This document shows, one piece after another, positions 1 through 8,117 of a stretch of DNA of 64,000 nt (its first letter is position 1; each line of letters opens with the position of its first letter). Source of the DNA: Lachnospiraceae bacterium (GTDB taxonomy: Bacteria; Bacillota; Clostridia; Lachnospirales; Lachnospiraceae). Where the stretch lies: contig CAJTEE010000001.1 of the NCBI GenBank assembly GCA_910575275.1, positions 620,001 through 684,000 on the forward strand, written 5' to 3'. The notes beneath the pieces were generated by a model. That model was not told the DNA's origin. It saw only the letters and a list, made by a program, of their open reading frames with translations, and did not search any database. Both the position numbers and the translations under genes were made by a program.

Positions 1-1339
1 TGGACGGATCCTCGATCATATCCACCGCCGTCCCGGCCATGGCCTTCGCCGCCCAGACTAAGCCCTTATGGGCCAGCCCGCTCTTGCCCTGTGACACAAC
101 CTGCCAGGAATGGCCCGGCGTCCCGGCTGCCCAGGTCATGACGTAGGCCTGCGCCGTCGGACAGTTCCAGCTCACATCGCCCACGTCCGTGGAGCCGAAC
201 GACATCACACCGACCGGATCAAACGGAGTGACAAACCGGTACAGCGACTCGCCCTTATGGGAGAGAATTTCTTTTTTCGTCTCTTTATCAAAATTCGCCG
301 CGATCTTCTCCAGCGATTCAAAGCGGCTCGGGCCCACATTCTCGCTGATTCCCCTGGCAAATTCCATCTCCTCGTCCGAATACTCCGGCACGCCAACCTC
401 GACCAGGTTATCCCAAATCTTTTTTGCGATCACATGGTTGCTGATGAGATTCGAGCAGCCCTTCACAAAGTCGATCTCAACCCGCGTCTCGGTCATATGA
501 GCCGCGCCCTCGGCGATCTTGTTGACACGCTGATAGATCTCCTCGACCTGTTTATTCTTCGGCGCACGGATCAGGTAGAGCACCTCCGCATACGGCTGTA
601 CCACATTCGGAGAATAACCGCCGGTGTTCGTAATCGCATAATGAATCCGCGCCTCGGGGATCACGTGCTCACGTAAAAACTGCACGCCCATGTTCATTAA
701 CTCCAGCGCATCCAACGCGCTTCTGCCAAGATGCGGCGCTCCGCCTGCATGAGCGCTTGTCCCGTAAAACTTATACGCCACCTGATAATTGGCCAGAGAG
801 CTTCCCGTATCGGCAATCGTCGCGTCCCACGGATGCCAGGTAATTGCCGCGGAAAGGCCGGAGAACACGCCTTCCTTCGCCATAAACGCCTTGCCGGAGC
901 CTCCCTCCTCGCCGGGGCAGCCAAAGTACACGATCGTCCCGGACTTTTTGGTCTCCTCGAGATAGCGTTTCATGCCGATGACCGCCGATAAGGAAGCCGT
1001 GCCCAGCATGTTATGGCCGCAGCCATGGCCGGAGGCGCCGGAGACAACCGCCTTTTTCTCCAGAAGGCCCGCTTCCTGATTAAGCCCCGAAAGCGCATCA
1101 AACTCTCCTAGGAATCCGATGACCGGCTTTCCGGATCCGAAGGTCCCCTTAAAGGCCGTCTTGATGCCCGCCAGGTTTTCCTCGACCGTAAAGCCCTCCT
1201 TGCGCAGAAGGTCACAGAGAATCTTTACGGACTTTTCCTCCGTAAACGCAGTCTCCGCGCATCCCCAGATCTCGTCGCTTGCCTCAAAGATCTCTGCGGT
1301 TTTTCTGTCAATCTCATCCCATGCCGTCTGTTTTCCCAT
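1..1339 (-). CDS. M20 family amidohydrolase, AbgB-like (partial)
   Basis: Metal-dependent amidohydrolase of the M20 peptidase family, closest in motif pattern to the p-aminobenzoyl-glutamate hydrolase subunit AbgB. The visible 446 codons start with MGKQTAWDEID and carry the zinc-binding SGASGHGCGHNMLG segment about 100 residues in, then CPGEEGGSGK with the catalytic glutamates and the dimerisation-type stretch GTSAHAGGAPHLGRSAL. The frame stays open to the left edge, so only the last part of the roughly 480-residue family length is missing. The start at 1339 follows GGAAAGGAGC. It has its own extended -10 promoter. It lies downstream of a CapA-like gene and a permease in the same direction, which suggests uptake and hydrolysis of an acyl-amino-acid. 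The substrate is not shown by the sequence. Confidence 0.85.
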   Translation of the reverse strand, partial: MGKQTAWDEIDRKTAEIFEASDEIWGCAETAFTEEKSVKILCDLLRKEGFTVEENLAGIKTAFKGTFGSGKPVIGFLGEFDALSGLNQEAGLLEKKAVVSGASGHGCGHNMLGTASLSAVIGMKRYLEETKKSGTIVYFGCPGEEGGSGKAFMAKEGVFSGLSAAITWHPWDATIADTGSSLANYQVAYKFYGTSAHAGGAPHLGRSALDALELMNMGVQFLREHVIPEARIHYAITNTGGYSPNVVQPYAEVLYLIRAPKNKQVEEIYQRVNKIAEGAAHMTETRVEIDFVKGCSNLISNHVIAKKIWDNLVEVGVPEYSDEEMEFARGISENVGPSRFESLEKIAANFDKETKKEILSHKGESLYRFVTPFDPVGVMSFGSTDVGDVSWNCPTAQAYVMTWAAGTPGHSWQVVSQGKSGLAHKGLVWAAKAMAGTAVDMIEDPS

Positions 1340-1389
1340 AAAAAGCTCCTTTCCCGTTTTAATTTTAGACTTGTATGATCTATAGGGAG

Positions 1390-1418
1390 ATTATACCATT
1401 TTTTCCCTCCATTGCCTA
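1390..1418 (-). promoter_or_regulatory. Sigma-A-type promoter for the M20 amidohydrolase
   Basis: On the minus strand TAGGCA and TATAAT are separated by 17 bases, and TGG directly precedes the -10, giving an extended -10 (TGGTATAAT). The 5' untranslated region would be about 45 bases. Confidence 0.6.
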
Positions 1419-1419
1419 G

Positions 1420-1475
1420 AGTGTATTTGAAAAATCCCTTCCGCCGGATACGCAAGAGGATGGTTCAAACACACT
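1420..1475. repeat. 12-bp inverted repeat upstream of the M20 promoter
   Basis: AGTGTATTTGAA (1420-1431) and TTCAAACACACT (1464-1475) are inverted copies with one mismatch, 32 bases apart, abutting the -35 box. There is no T-run, so an operator is more likely than a terminator. The CapA gene ends 50 bases away, so an RNA stem at its 3' end is also possible. Confidence 0.45.
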
Positions 1476-1524
1476 CCGGGCAATCGGCAAAAATTCATGT
1501 CTGTCATCGAACACGGGGAATCTT

Positions 1525-2829
1525 TTACAGCACGACCTCTCCGAGTCCTTCCTCCGTCATACGGATCTTCGTCCCGTATGGCTTGGACATCTCGATCAGC
1601 CTCTGCATAAACGGCGCATTCTTCATGGGTCTTGGAAGGCCGCCCATCGCCCTGCTCTCGCCGAATCTCAGTTCAACCGGCATGAGCAAAAGCTTTTCCA
1701 TTTTTCCGTTTTGGATCTCCCAGTAGGGGACAACCGTTTCAAATGCTCTCCTGTCCGTCTGCAGTCCCCGCTTAAAACCGTTGGAACGCGTCTCAAACAG
1801 CCTCCGCAGTGCTCCATCCGAATTCAGATGGTACATTTTATAAAATTCCTCCGGAGCATAGGGAATATTTTCATTTTCCAGCATGAAATCTCCAAGAGAA
1901 TAGAAGATCGGGCAGCCCTTGTAGATCTCGATTGGGCGAAGCAGATGCGGCCCGTGTCCTACCACCGCGTCTGCGCCGCAGTCGATGCATCTGCGGCAGA
2001 ATTCAACCAGGAAGTCATCCGGCGTCTCCTTCTTTGTCCCCTGCAGCTCATGAGAATGGATCGCAACCATAATATAATCCGCCTGGAACTGTGCCTCATA
2101 AATCGCTTTCTCGATCCGCTCCATATCCTCCTTATGGACTCTCGTGACCCGTCTGGCCTCGTCAGCTTCCTCAAATTGAAGCTTTCCCAGCACAAAACGG
2201 CCTTCTGCAAGTGCCGGAAGATACCCCTCGGACCGGCTGATGTCATCAATGGCATTGATGTTTGTAACCCGCGCGATCTCCTTTACCATCTCCATCTGTT
2301 CCTTTGTGACCTGGTAAATTTCTTCATGCCGCAGCCCGTTGACCCCGGGACGCCCAATTAAACGTCTCGACTGTTCCCCGGCCATGGAGGGCGCCTCAAA
2401 GGAGGATGTGGCAGCAATCAAAGCGACCCGCCCTTTCGGCGTATCCAGATAGGACGGAGCCGCGGCGGCAGACAGGTTTGCACCGCAGCCGGCATGTGGA
2501 ATCCCTTCCTCGTTGACAGCCTTGATCGTCTCTAAAAGTCCCCAATGTGAGAAATCCAGGGAATGGTTGTTGACAAAAGAAAGAAGATTGAACCCGTACT
2601 CTCTCGCATCCTTTAAGACTGCCGGGTCCGCCCGCAGCCAGGAACCTCCTCCGTACTGGTTTCCCCAGCCCTCGCCGTGATTCAACGTTGTTTCCAGGTT
2701 AAAGTACCGCGCATCTCCTCGTTTAATAAAGTCTGCCAGCTCCTCAAATCCGTCATACCCGACCGGAAGGCGCCTCTGCACCAGCATATCCCCCGCCGCC
2801 GTAAATGTCATTTTTTTTGTATGATTCAT
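1525..2829 (-). CDS. CapA-family (PGA_cap) metallophosphoesterase-like protein
   Basis: A 434-residue protein of the CapA/poly-gamma-glutamate synthesis family, which has a calcineurin-like phosphoesterase fold. Seen in order: AGDMLVQRRL near the N-terminus (metal ligand Asp), ARYFNLETTLN, SFVNNHSLDF, AIHSHELQG and the C-terminal GHGPHLLRPIEIYKGCPIFY ending in SLGDFML, all typical of the family. The ATG at 2829 is preferred over upstream in-frame codons because AAGGAGAACAGT precedes it. No signal peptide is seen, so it is probably cytoplasmic, unlike the membrane-anchored CapA of capsule operons. It sits 56 bases downstream of the permease gene and is probably co-transcribed with it. Many such orphans have no known substrate, and no capB or capC lies nearby. 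Confidence 0.8.
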   Translation of the reverse strand: MNHTKKMTFTAAGDMLVQRRLPVGYDGFEELADFIKRGDARYFNLETTLNHGEGWGNQYGGGSWLRADPAVLKDAREYGFNLLSFVNNHSLDFSHWGLLETIKAVNEEGIPHAGCGANLSAAAAPSYLDTPKGRVALIAATSSFEAPSMAGEQSRRLIGRPGVNGLRHEEIYQVTKEQMEMVKEIARVTNINAIDDISRSEGYLPALAEGRFVLGKLQFEEADEARRVTRVHKEDMERIEKAIYEAQFQADYIMVAIHSHELQGTKKETPDDFLVEFCRRCIDCGADAVVGHGPHLLRPIEIYKGCPIFYSLGDFMLENENIPYAPEEFYKMYHLNSDGALRRLFETRSNGFKRGLQTDRRAFETVVPYWEIQNGKMEKLLLMPVELRFGESRAMGGLPRPMKNAPFMQRLIEMSKPYGTKIRMTEEGLGEVVL

Positions 2830-2885
2830 ACTGTTCTCCTTTTCAAACTGACCGGAATCGACAAGTTTCTTTGTCATTCCCTGAA

Positions 2886-4217
2886 TTAAGCCGGGAAAAA
2901 TACCGGCATGCCAATATACGCCCAAAGAATGATAAACAGGAGGGACACCATGGATACGGCCCAGCCGCCCAAAAGCATCGCCTTTAAGCTCTTGCTCCTT
3001 GCCAGGCCCATCGGTGCTAGCATGTTGGAGCCCGGATAGATCGAGCTGGTAACGCGCGAACCACAGATCAGCGCGATCGCCCATACCTCCATCGGGACTT
3101 TTGTAAGCTCCAGAGCCCCTTTAAACAGATCGTGTGTCACCTGTAACTGTGCCACCGCTCCGCCGTTGATTCCAAAGGAACCGACCAGCGTCCCGAATAC
3201 GACGACCAGAGCCCTGCTCCCCTCTCCGACAAACCGTAAAAACAGCTCGCCCAACGCCTCAAAGCCGCCGCCATAGCTTACATATTCCATCAATACGTTC
3301 AGCAAAAGGAACATAAAGAAGGTCTCTGCCATGGAGGCCATGCCGGATGAAAAGCTTCTCATGCTGCTCCCGAGTGATTTCTTTGAGAAAACAGAAACCA
3401 CAAGCATCAGGACGATCATGACAAATATGGTGTACGCAGTCCCCTGTTTGGTAACCAGACTGTAAATCACCAGCCCCAGAAAGACTGCCAGAAACGCGAG
3501 TGTCGTCCGTTTCATGACCGATGTGATCTGCATCGCCTCTTTTTCTCCGTCCGACAGCTCATACTGTTCCTCATATTTCGGGTCCTTTTGGATATGAAGC
3601 GCCACAAAATAAATCACGATCAGCCAGATAATGCCGTAAGGAAGTGCGGCCCAGAGCATCATCCCGCCATAGCCGAGCCCTGTTAACGCTAAAAGCGTCA
3701 CAGTAGGCCCGCTGAACGGCCCCCAGATAATACCCGTCTCTCCCGCGCTCTGGAACACGGCGCCGACGGTGGCCGGTTTGATTCCGGCAGCCGCGACGAC
3801 CGGGATCATGATTGGCGCAATGATCGCACATCCGCCGGCCAGCGTCCCTAAAAGCCCGCACACGAGCACTGTTACGACCATCAGGGCAAGAATTGCGCGT
3901 TTTTGTGTCTTGACTCCGATCCCATTGATTACCCAGCAGACCAGCGTATGGCTGACGCCGCTCTCCGTCATCAGCTCCCCAAGGCCGGCTCCCATCATGA
4001 TGATCAGACCGATCAGGCCGAGCGTAGACCCCAGGGACTCTGTGATCAGGCTGCCAAACATGGCCGGTGTCTGTCCGGTGAGGAAGAATCCGACTACACA
4101 GGCCAAAAATACGGCTGCAATACTGCTGAGCCTGGGCATAAACGCCAGAACGATGTAAACGATCATGGGAATCAGCCCCCAAAGCGACTGCTCAGGAATA
4201 CATGCATATGGTCCCAT
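2886..4217 (-). CDS. Ion-coupled permease, NhaC/ion-transporter superfamily-like
   Basis: A 443-residue integral membrane protein with about 11 to 12 hydrophobic segments. It has the two-fold pattern of the ion transporter superfamily: a GGCAIIAPIMIP hairpin near residue 140, then GETGIIWGPFSGPT, and in the second half NGGAVAQLQVTHD and CGSRVTSSIYPGSNML. The best match I can name is the NhaC-like or uncharacterised Na+/H+ antiporter-type group. A carboxylate or peptide carrier is equally possible given the adjacent M20 amidohydrolase. The start ATG at 4217 follows a perfect AAGGAGGAGATTT. The first 56 codons of the longer open frame are upstream leader. It follows the AraC regulator gene and precedes the CapA-like gene. 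Confidence 0.65.
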   Translation of the reverse strand: MGPYACIPEQSLWGLIPMIVYIVLAFMPRLSSIAAVFLACVVGFFLTGQTPAMFGSLITESLGSTLGLIGLIIMMGAGLGELMTESGVSHTLVCWVINGIGVKTQKRAILALMVVTVLVCGLLGTLAGGCAIIAPIMIPVVAAAGIKPATVGAVFQSAGETGIIWGPFSGPTVTLLALTGLGYGGMMLWAALPYGIIWLIVIYFVALHIQKDPKYEEQYELSDGEKEAMQITSVMKRTTLAFLAVFLGLVIYSLVTKQGTAYTIFVMIVLMLVVSVFSKKSLGSSMRSFSSGMASMAETFFMFLLLNVLMEYVSYGGGFEALGELFLRFVGEGSRALVVVFGTLVGSFGINGGAVAQLQVTHDLFKGALELTKVPMEVWAIALICGSRVTSSIYPGSNMLAPMGLARSKSLKAMLLGGWAVSMVSLLFIILWAYIGMPVFFPA

Positions 4218-4374
4218 AAATCTCCTCCTTTGTTTTTTATCCTCAAATCCGGCCGGATTCTTTGGTCTTCTTTTTTTATTATATCGAACGGGCAGCAAGG
4301 CATATATGAGTTTTTTCTCCATATCCGGGCCGTCTTTTTTCCTGTTTTTCCCTTTTTTAATCGGGCAGCAAAAA

Positions 4375-4404
4375 GGGACAGGCATTTTTTGTTTTGCCTG
4401 TCCC
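4375..4404 (-). terminator. Rho-independent terminator after the AraC-type regulator
   Basis: On the minus strand GGGACAGGCA and TGCCTGTCCC form a perfect 10-bp stem with a 10-base A-rich loop, followed by TTTTTG. It separates the regulator gene from the permease gene. Confidence 0.85.
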
Positions 4405-4423
4405 GGTCAGGGAGATTCCCGCT

Positions 4424-6700
4424 TCAATATAAACGCTTCAGTGTATAAAATACAACCGCATTTAAGAGCAGATTCTGATGGATCCGGTAGACTCCGTCTA
4501 TATCCGTCTCATAAATGGTTACGTCCGGGAATGTCGTATTTTCCAGATATTCATCCACCTCCCCGACGTTTAAGGAGCGCGTCTTGTCGATTCCGCGCAT
4601 CCCATGATAAATGCTTCCGTGCTCCTTGTCCAGCGTCATCTTTCGGATCCGGTAATGCCCCGGCCTAAAATCCTGTAGCGTAATCTCGAAGGTATCCTTG
4701 TAGATCTCTCTTACGATGTCTCCAAGCACCTCCTCCGGTTCGATGTATTTGGGATTAAAAAGCAGCATCGTATAGCCGTCTTCCCCATCCCAGGTTGCGA
4801 CAAGACGATTGGACAGATGCAAAACCCTCTCCCTGCACATTTCCAGCATCCAGCAGATAAAAAAGGAGGGGCGTTTAATCTGCCCGTAGAGAAACAGGCT
4901 GGGAAAATAGGTCGCGTACAGGGAGCGCTCCTCCACCGAAGGCACAAACAGATTCAGACGGAAGCCCAGCCCGTCTGCCAACGGCATATTTTTCAGAAGC
5001 TGATCGACCAAAAGAGCGCTCCGGTGAAACTCTCCGTTCGTGATGTGATCGCCGCCGGCCAAGACATTCCAATCCAATAAATAATACCGTACATCCCCTC
5101 CGCCGATCTCTCTCATAAATTCCCGCAGGATTCCGATCAGTGCTTTGCTGTGTGTTTCGAACCCCCTATCCTCCTTCTGTTTCTCCTTTTCCCAATTCTG
5201 ATCCATGGCGAAGGTTAAGAATGCGACCTCCCTTTTCGGCACACGATCCTTTAAAAATCTATCTTGTTCTTCCCATTTGACTTCTTCCAGCGTCCCCAAA
5301 CAGACGCCGATCTCCACCCCGTCAAGCACCTCATGAATGGCCGCACAGATCCTGGAATAGGATTCCTCCAATTGAGCGCTCGTGCCCGCAATATCAAATT
5401 TCCAATGGTTCCACCAGATACGCTCATATTTCCAAAGCAGCCGTTCCAGAAGGTTCTTCAGATACACCAGTGCCTCCTCCAGTCCGCCAAAATGAGACGA
5501 ATCCAAAAGCTCGTCGATCTCAATCCGCAGAAACGGCTGCCAGCCGCCCGCGTATATGGTGTCAAACAGATCATAATAATCACTAAACTGCAGGTAGTTA
5601 TTATAGCCGATCGTTTCGTAGCTGTCGCTCACAAATTTCCACAAATACACATACTGAAACCGCAGCTTTTTGTGTACCTCCATAAGCTGGCACCGCACAT
5701 CGTGGCGCAGCGCCTGCGCCATGGAACCGATATTCAATATCTTGGCGCTTTGCCAAACTGCCTTTTCTTCCCTTTGTCCGGCGTCGATCGTTTCCCGAAA
5801 TGCAAAACCTTTGCCGCTGTCCTGGCTGTAGGTTTTCAGATACTGCACCAGCACCTCCATCGTCTCCTTTTTTGCGCTTTCCGGGAGATAAAACCATTCC
5901 TCCTCTCCCCCCAGCCTTCCGGCTTTTTTCCGATAGGAAGCCGGCGTATCCTGATACGTCTCCTTAAAACGCCGATTGTATGCTTTGACATTCGCAAAGC
6001 CATGATTAAGCGCAATTTCCAAAATCGTATGATCCGTATCCAAAAGCTCTCTTACGCTTCTTTCCAGGCGCAGGGATGACAAGTATTTCGTAAAGGAGAC
6101 GCCCATTTCCCTGTGGAACCACCGGGAAAGGTACGCGGTGGAAAAAAATTCCTTTTCCGCCAGCTCGTTCAGGCTGATCTTGCGCCGATAGTTCCTGCGG
6201 ATAAATTCCAAAACAGCGGATAATCGCTTTTCGTTTTCCTCCCTTTTTTCAGCCTCCTGCCGGGAAAAGTTTCTGTACAGGCAGCCTAACACCCGCCAGA
6301 GCTCTGCCCGGAACAAAAACTGCCAGCCTTCCTTTTTCCCGAGATATAAAAACACCATCTGTACGATCCCCTTCTTCAGCTCGGCAAACGGCTGCTCCAG
6401 CCCCTTTCCTGCATGGACGGAATTACATGAAATTGCATGGAACGCCATTTCCGGGCATTCTCGTTCCAGGTACGCGGCCCGGACACGGATTCCCAAAAAC
6501 AGATTTGCCTCCTTGCTCTCCATGCCATAGACCTCCCCGTCACCGATCACAAAGCAGGAATCCGCCGGCATACTCGTGGCATTCAGGCTTTGTTCCAGCA
6601 AAATTTCCCCTTTCAGGATCATGCCGAAAAAGAGCCCTTCATTCAAGTGCCTGCCTGTCTTTTCGATCCCGCCAAAAACAACGCGCCAGTCCTTTTCCAT
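4424..6700 (-). CDS. AraC-family regulator with GH39-like C-terminal domain
   Basis: A 758-residue transcription factor. Residues 1 to about 115 form a cupin-like sensor. Residues about 145 to 245 hold two helix-turn-helix motifs of the AraC type (ISLNELAEKEFFSTAYLSRW and ILEIALNHGFANVKAYNRRF). The remaining 400 or so residues resemble glycoside hydrolase family 39 (beta-xylosidase fold). Where active enzymes carry an Asn-Glu-Pro acid/base motif, this protein reads WWNHWKFDIAG, and the nucleophile region reads YYLLDWN rather than a TEW motif. The hydrolase domain is therefore probably a ligand sensor without catalysis. ATG 6700 is chosen over 6769 for its AAAGGACAG site and because the upstream codons span the promoter. 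It likely controls the downstream permease, CapA and M20 genes. Confidence 0.82.
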   Translation of the reverse strand: MEKDWRVVFGGIEKTGRHLNEGLFFGMILKGEILLEQSLNATSMPADSCFVIGDGEVYGMESKEANLFLGIRVRAAYLERECPEMAFHAISCNSVHAGKGLEQPFAELKKGIVQMVFLYLGKKEGWQFLFRAELWRVLGCLYRNFSRQEAEKREENEKRLSAVLEFIRRNYRRKISLNELAEKEFFSTAYLSRWFHREMGVSFTKYLSSLRLERSVRELLDTDHTILEIALNHGFANVKAYNRRFKETYQDTPASYRKKAGRLGGEEEWFYLPESAKKETMEVLVQYLKTYSQDSGKGFAFRETIDAGQREEKAVWQSAKILNIGSMAQALRHDVRCQLMEVHKKLRFQYVYLWKFVSDSYETIGYNNYLQFSDYYDLFDTIYAGGWQPFLRIEIDELLDSSHFGGLEEALVYLKNLLERLLWKYERIWWNHWKFDIAGTSAQLEESYSRICAAIHEVLDGVEIGVCLGTLEEVKWEEQDRFLKDRVPKREVAFLTFAMDQNWEKEKQKEDRGFETHSKALIGILREFMREIGGGDVRYYLLDWNVLAGGDHITNGEFHRSALLVDQLLKNMPLADGLGFRLNLFVPSVEERSLYATYFPSLFLYGQIKRPSFFICWMLEMCRERVLHLSNRLVATWDGEDGYTMLLFNPKYIEPEEVLGDIVREIYKDTFEITLQDFRPGHYRIRKMTLDKEHGSIYHGMRGIDKTRSLNVGEVDEYLENTTFPDVTIYETDIDGVYRIHQNLLLNAVVFYTLKRLY

Positions 6701-6739
6701 GTTCCTGTCCTTTCTCTGCTTCTTCCGACAATTTTCTAA

Positions 6740-6769
6740 ATTATAGCACACTCTCTCCTTATTGCTCAA
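6740..6769 (-). promoter_or_regulatory. Promoter of the AraC-GH39 regulator
   Basis: TTGAGC and TATAAT on the minus strand are separated by 18 bases, with TGC directly before the -10 (extended -10). Confidence 0.6.
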
Positions 6770-6844
6770 GATAGCATCTTTGGTCTATATGAGCCGTAAT
6801 GCTGCCAGGCTGTGCGGCATATGTCCTTATGGCAGCCGGACATG

Positions 6845-6881
6845 GCAAAAACGGAGCCGCTACAAATGTAGCAGCCCCGTT
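6845..6881 (-). terminator. Terminator of the FbpABC-type operon
   Basis: AACGGGGCTGCTAC and GTAGCGGCTCCGTT form a near-perfect 14-bp stem around ATTT, followed by TTTGCC on the minus strand. It lies 18 bases after the solute-binding protein stop codon. Confidence 0.85.
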
Positions 6882-6898
6882 TGGCATTCCAATCGAAT

Positions 6899-8032
6899 TT
6901 ACTTGTTGATCTCCGCGTAGATCTGATTCCAGTGCTCAAGAACCTGCTCCTTGTTCTCGATCATCCAGTCCACATCGCGGGTTACCCACTTTACATCCGC
7001 GGTCTTCGGAAGGTACGGGCTCTCGAAGTTCGCCTTGGAGTTGGTCATACGCAACGTTCCCAGTGCGGAGCCGAGCGCGTTCTGGCCTTCCTCGCTCATC
7101 AGGAAATTCACCATCGCCTTTGCGGCGTTCGGATGCGGAGCTCCCTGGATGACAGCGCAGCCAAATGCGGAAGCAGAGGTTCCTTCCTCCGGATACACCA
7201 TGCGGATGTTGTCTGCGCCGGACTTAAGAAGCGTCGAGGCGCCATCCTCATAGGTGATGCCGACCACATATTCACCGGTCTCTACGGACTTGAAGCAAAC
7301 CGAGGAAGACGTGGAAACGACCAGGCCGTTCTGCATCAGCTTTGTCATATAATCCCATGCCTCATCACTGTCCTTGCCGAATACGGACATGATGTTGCAG
7401 ACATTGTTCCATGCCGCAGACGAGGAGTTCGGATCCGAGAAGACGATCTTTCCCTCCAGCTTCGGATCCAGCAGATCCGCATAGCCCTTGATCTCAATGC
7501 CAAGCTCCTTCTCGAGCTCGGTGTTGATGCAGAACACGCAGGTGGAAAGGTGGTCCAGGTTATAGAAGCCGTTGTTGGACTTATAATCCGCAATGACATC
7601 GCCCTCATAATCGGACAGCCAGTGCTCAAAAATATCGCTGTAGGTATCGCCGTCGCTGTTGCTTAAGCCACCCCACATCAGATCGCCCTGCGGATTGCCC
7701 GCCTCTGCTGCGATTCTCGCGGTCAGCTCACCGGCCGAGCCGTTTACGACCTCAACCTCGCAGTCGGGATACTTCTCGTTAAACAGATCAATCAGGTTGT
7801 TCAGATCGTTCTCCGTCATACTGGAGTACAAAATTAAGCTGTCCTCCATCTCCGCTGTCTCTGTGGGGGCCTCGGTCTCTGCAGGCGCCGCTGTCGTATC
7901 CGCTGCGGCCGCTGCCGCCGTCGTGGTCTCTGCAGGCGCCGCCGTGGTTTCCGGTGCATTGGAACCGCCTCCGCACGCAGTCAGTGAAATTGCCATAGCC
8001 GCTGCCATGACTGCTGCAAGTTTTCTTTTCAT
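6899..8032 (-). CDS. Iron(III)/phosphosugar-type ABC transporter, solute-binding lipoprotein
   Basis: A 377-residue extracellular solute-binding protein family 1 member of the FbpA/AfuA type. The N-terminus is a lipoprotein signal with lipobox SLTACGGG, followed by an unusual 45-residue linker rich in Thr, Ala and Glu. The mature domain starts near SLILYSSMTE and includes LTARIAAEAGNPQGDLMWGG and VVGITYEDGA, typical of the family. It is the last gene of an operon with DeoR regulator, ATPase and permease, separated from the permease gene by a hairpin that may set its expression level. Family members carry iron(III), 2-aminoethylphosphonate, phosphoglycerate or hexose phosphates. The tyrosine pair of iron binders was not obvious, and the divergent glycerol-1-phosphate dehydrogenase favours a phosphorylated substrate. 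That is inference. Confidence 0.85.
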   Translation of the reverse strand: MKRKLAAVMAAAMAISLTACGGGSNAPETTAAPAETTTAAAAAADTTAAPAETEAPTETAEMEDSLILYSSMTENDLNNLIDLFNEKYPDCEVEVVNGSAGELTARIAAEAGNPQGDLMWGGLSNSDGDTYSDIFEHWLSDYEGDVIADYKSNNGFYNLDHLSTCVFCINTELEKELGIEIKGYADLLDPKLEGKIVFSDPNSSSAAWNNVCNIMSVFGKDSDEAWDYMTKLMQNGLVVSTSSSVCFKSVETGEYVVGITYEDGASTLLKSGADNIRMVYPEEGTSASAFGCAVIQGAPHPNAAKAMVNFLMSEEGQNALGSALGTLRMTNSKANFESPYLPKTADVKWVTRDVDWMIENKEQVLEHWNQIYAEINK

Positions 8033-8072
8033 AATAGCATCTCTCCTTTTGATTTTCTAAGCTTTTTATTAC

Positions 8073-8102
8073 ATTGGCACCGCCGTCTGACGGTATGCCA
8101 AT
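8073..8102 (-). promoter_or_regulatory. Intercistronic hairpin between permease and binding-protein genes
   Basis: ATTGGCA (8073-8079) and TGCCAAT (8096-8102) enclose a second inner stem CCGT/ACGG. On the minus strand the tail is GTAATAAAAAGC, without a U-run, so RNA processing or protection is more likely than full termination. Such hairpins often raise binding-protein mRNA levels relative to the membrane components. Confidence 0.5.
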
Positions 8103-8117
8103 AAGCCGCGTCTTTGG

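Noticed and set aside
110-676. Plus-strand open frame at the left edge
   Set aside because: It is antisense to the M20 amidohydrolase, whose minus-strand frame shows clear family motifs.
1711-2361. Plus-strand open frame of about 216 codons
   Set aside because: Antisense to the CapA-like gene, with no recognisable protein features.
5264-6079. Plus-strand open frame of about 271 codons
   Set aside because: Antisense to the AraC-GH39 regulator, with basic, unlikely composition.
8033-8117. Full transcription terminator between permease and binding-protein genes
   Set aside because: The hairpin lacks a U-run and the binding-protein gene has no promoter of its own that I can see.
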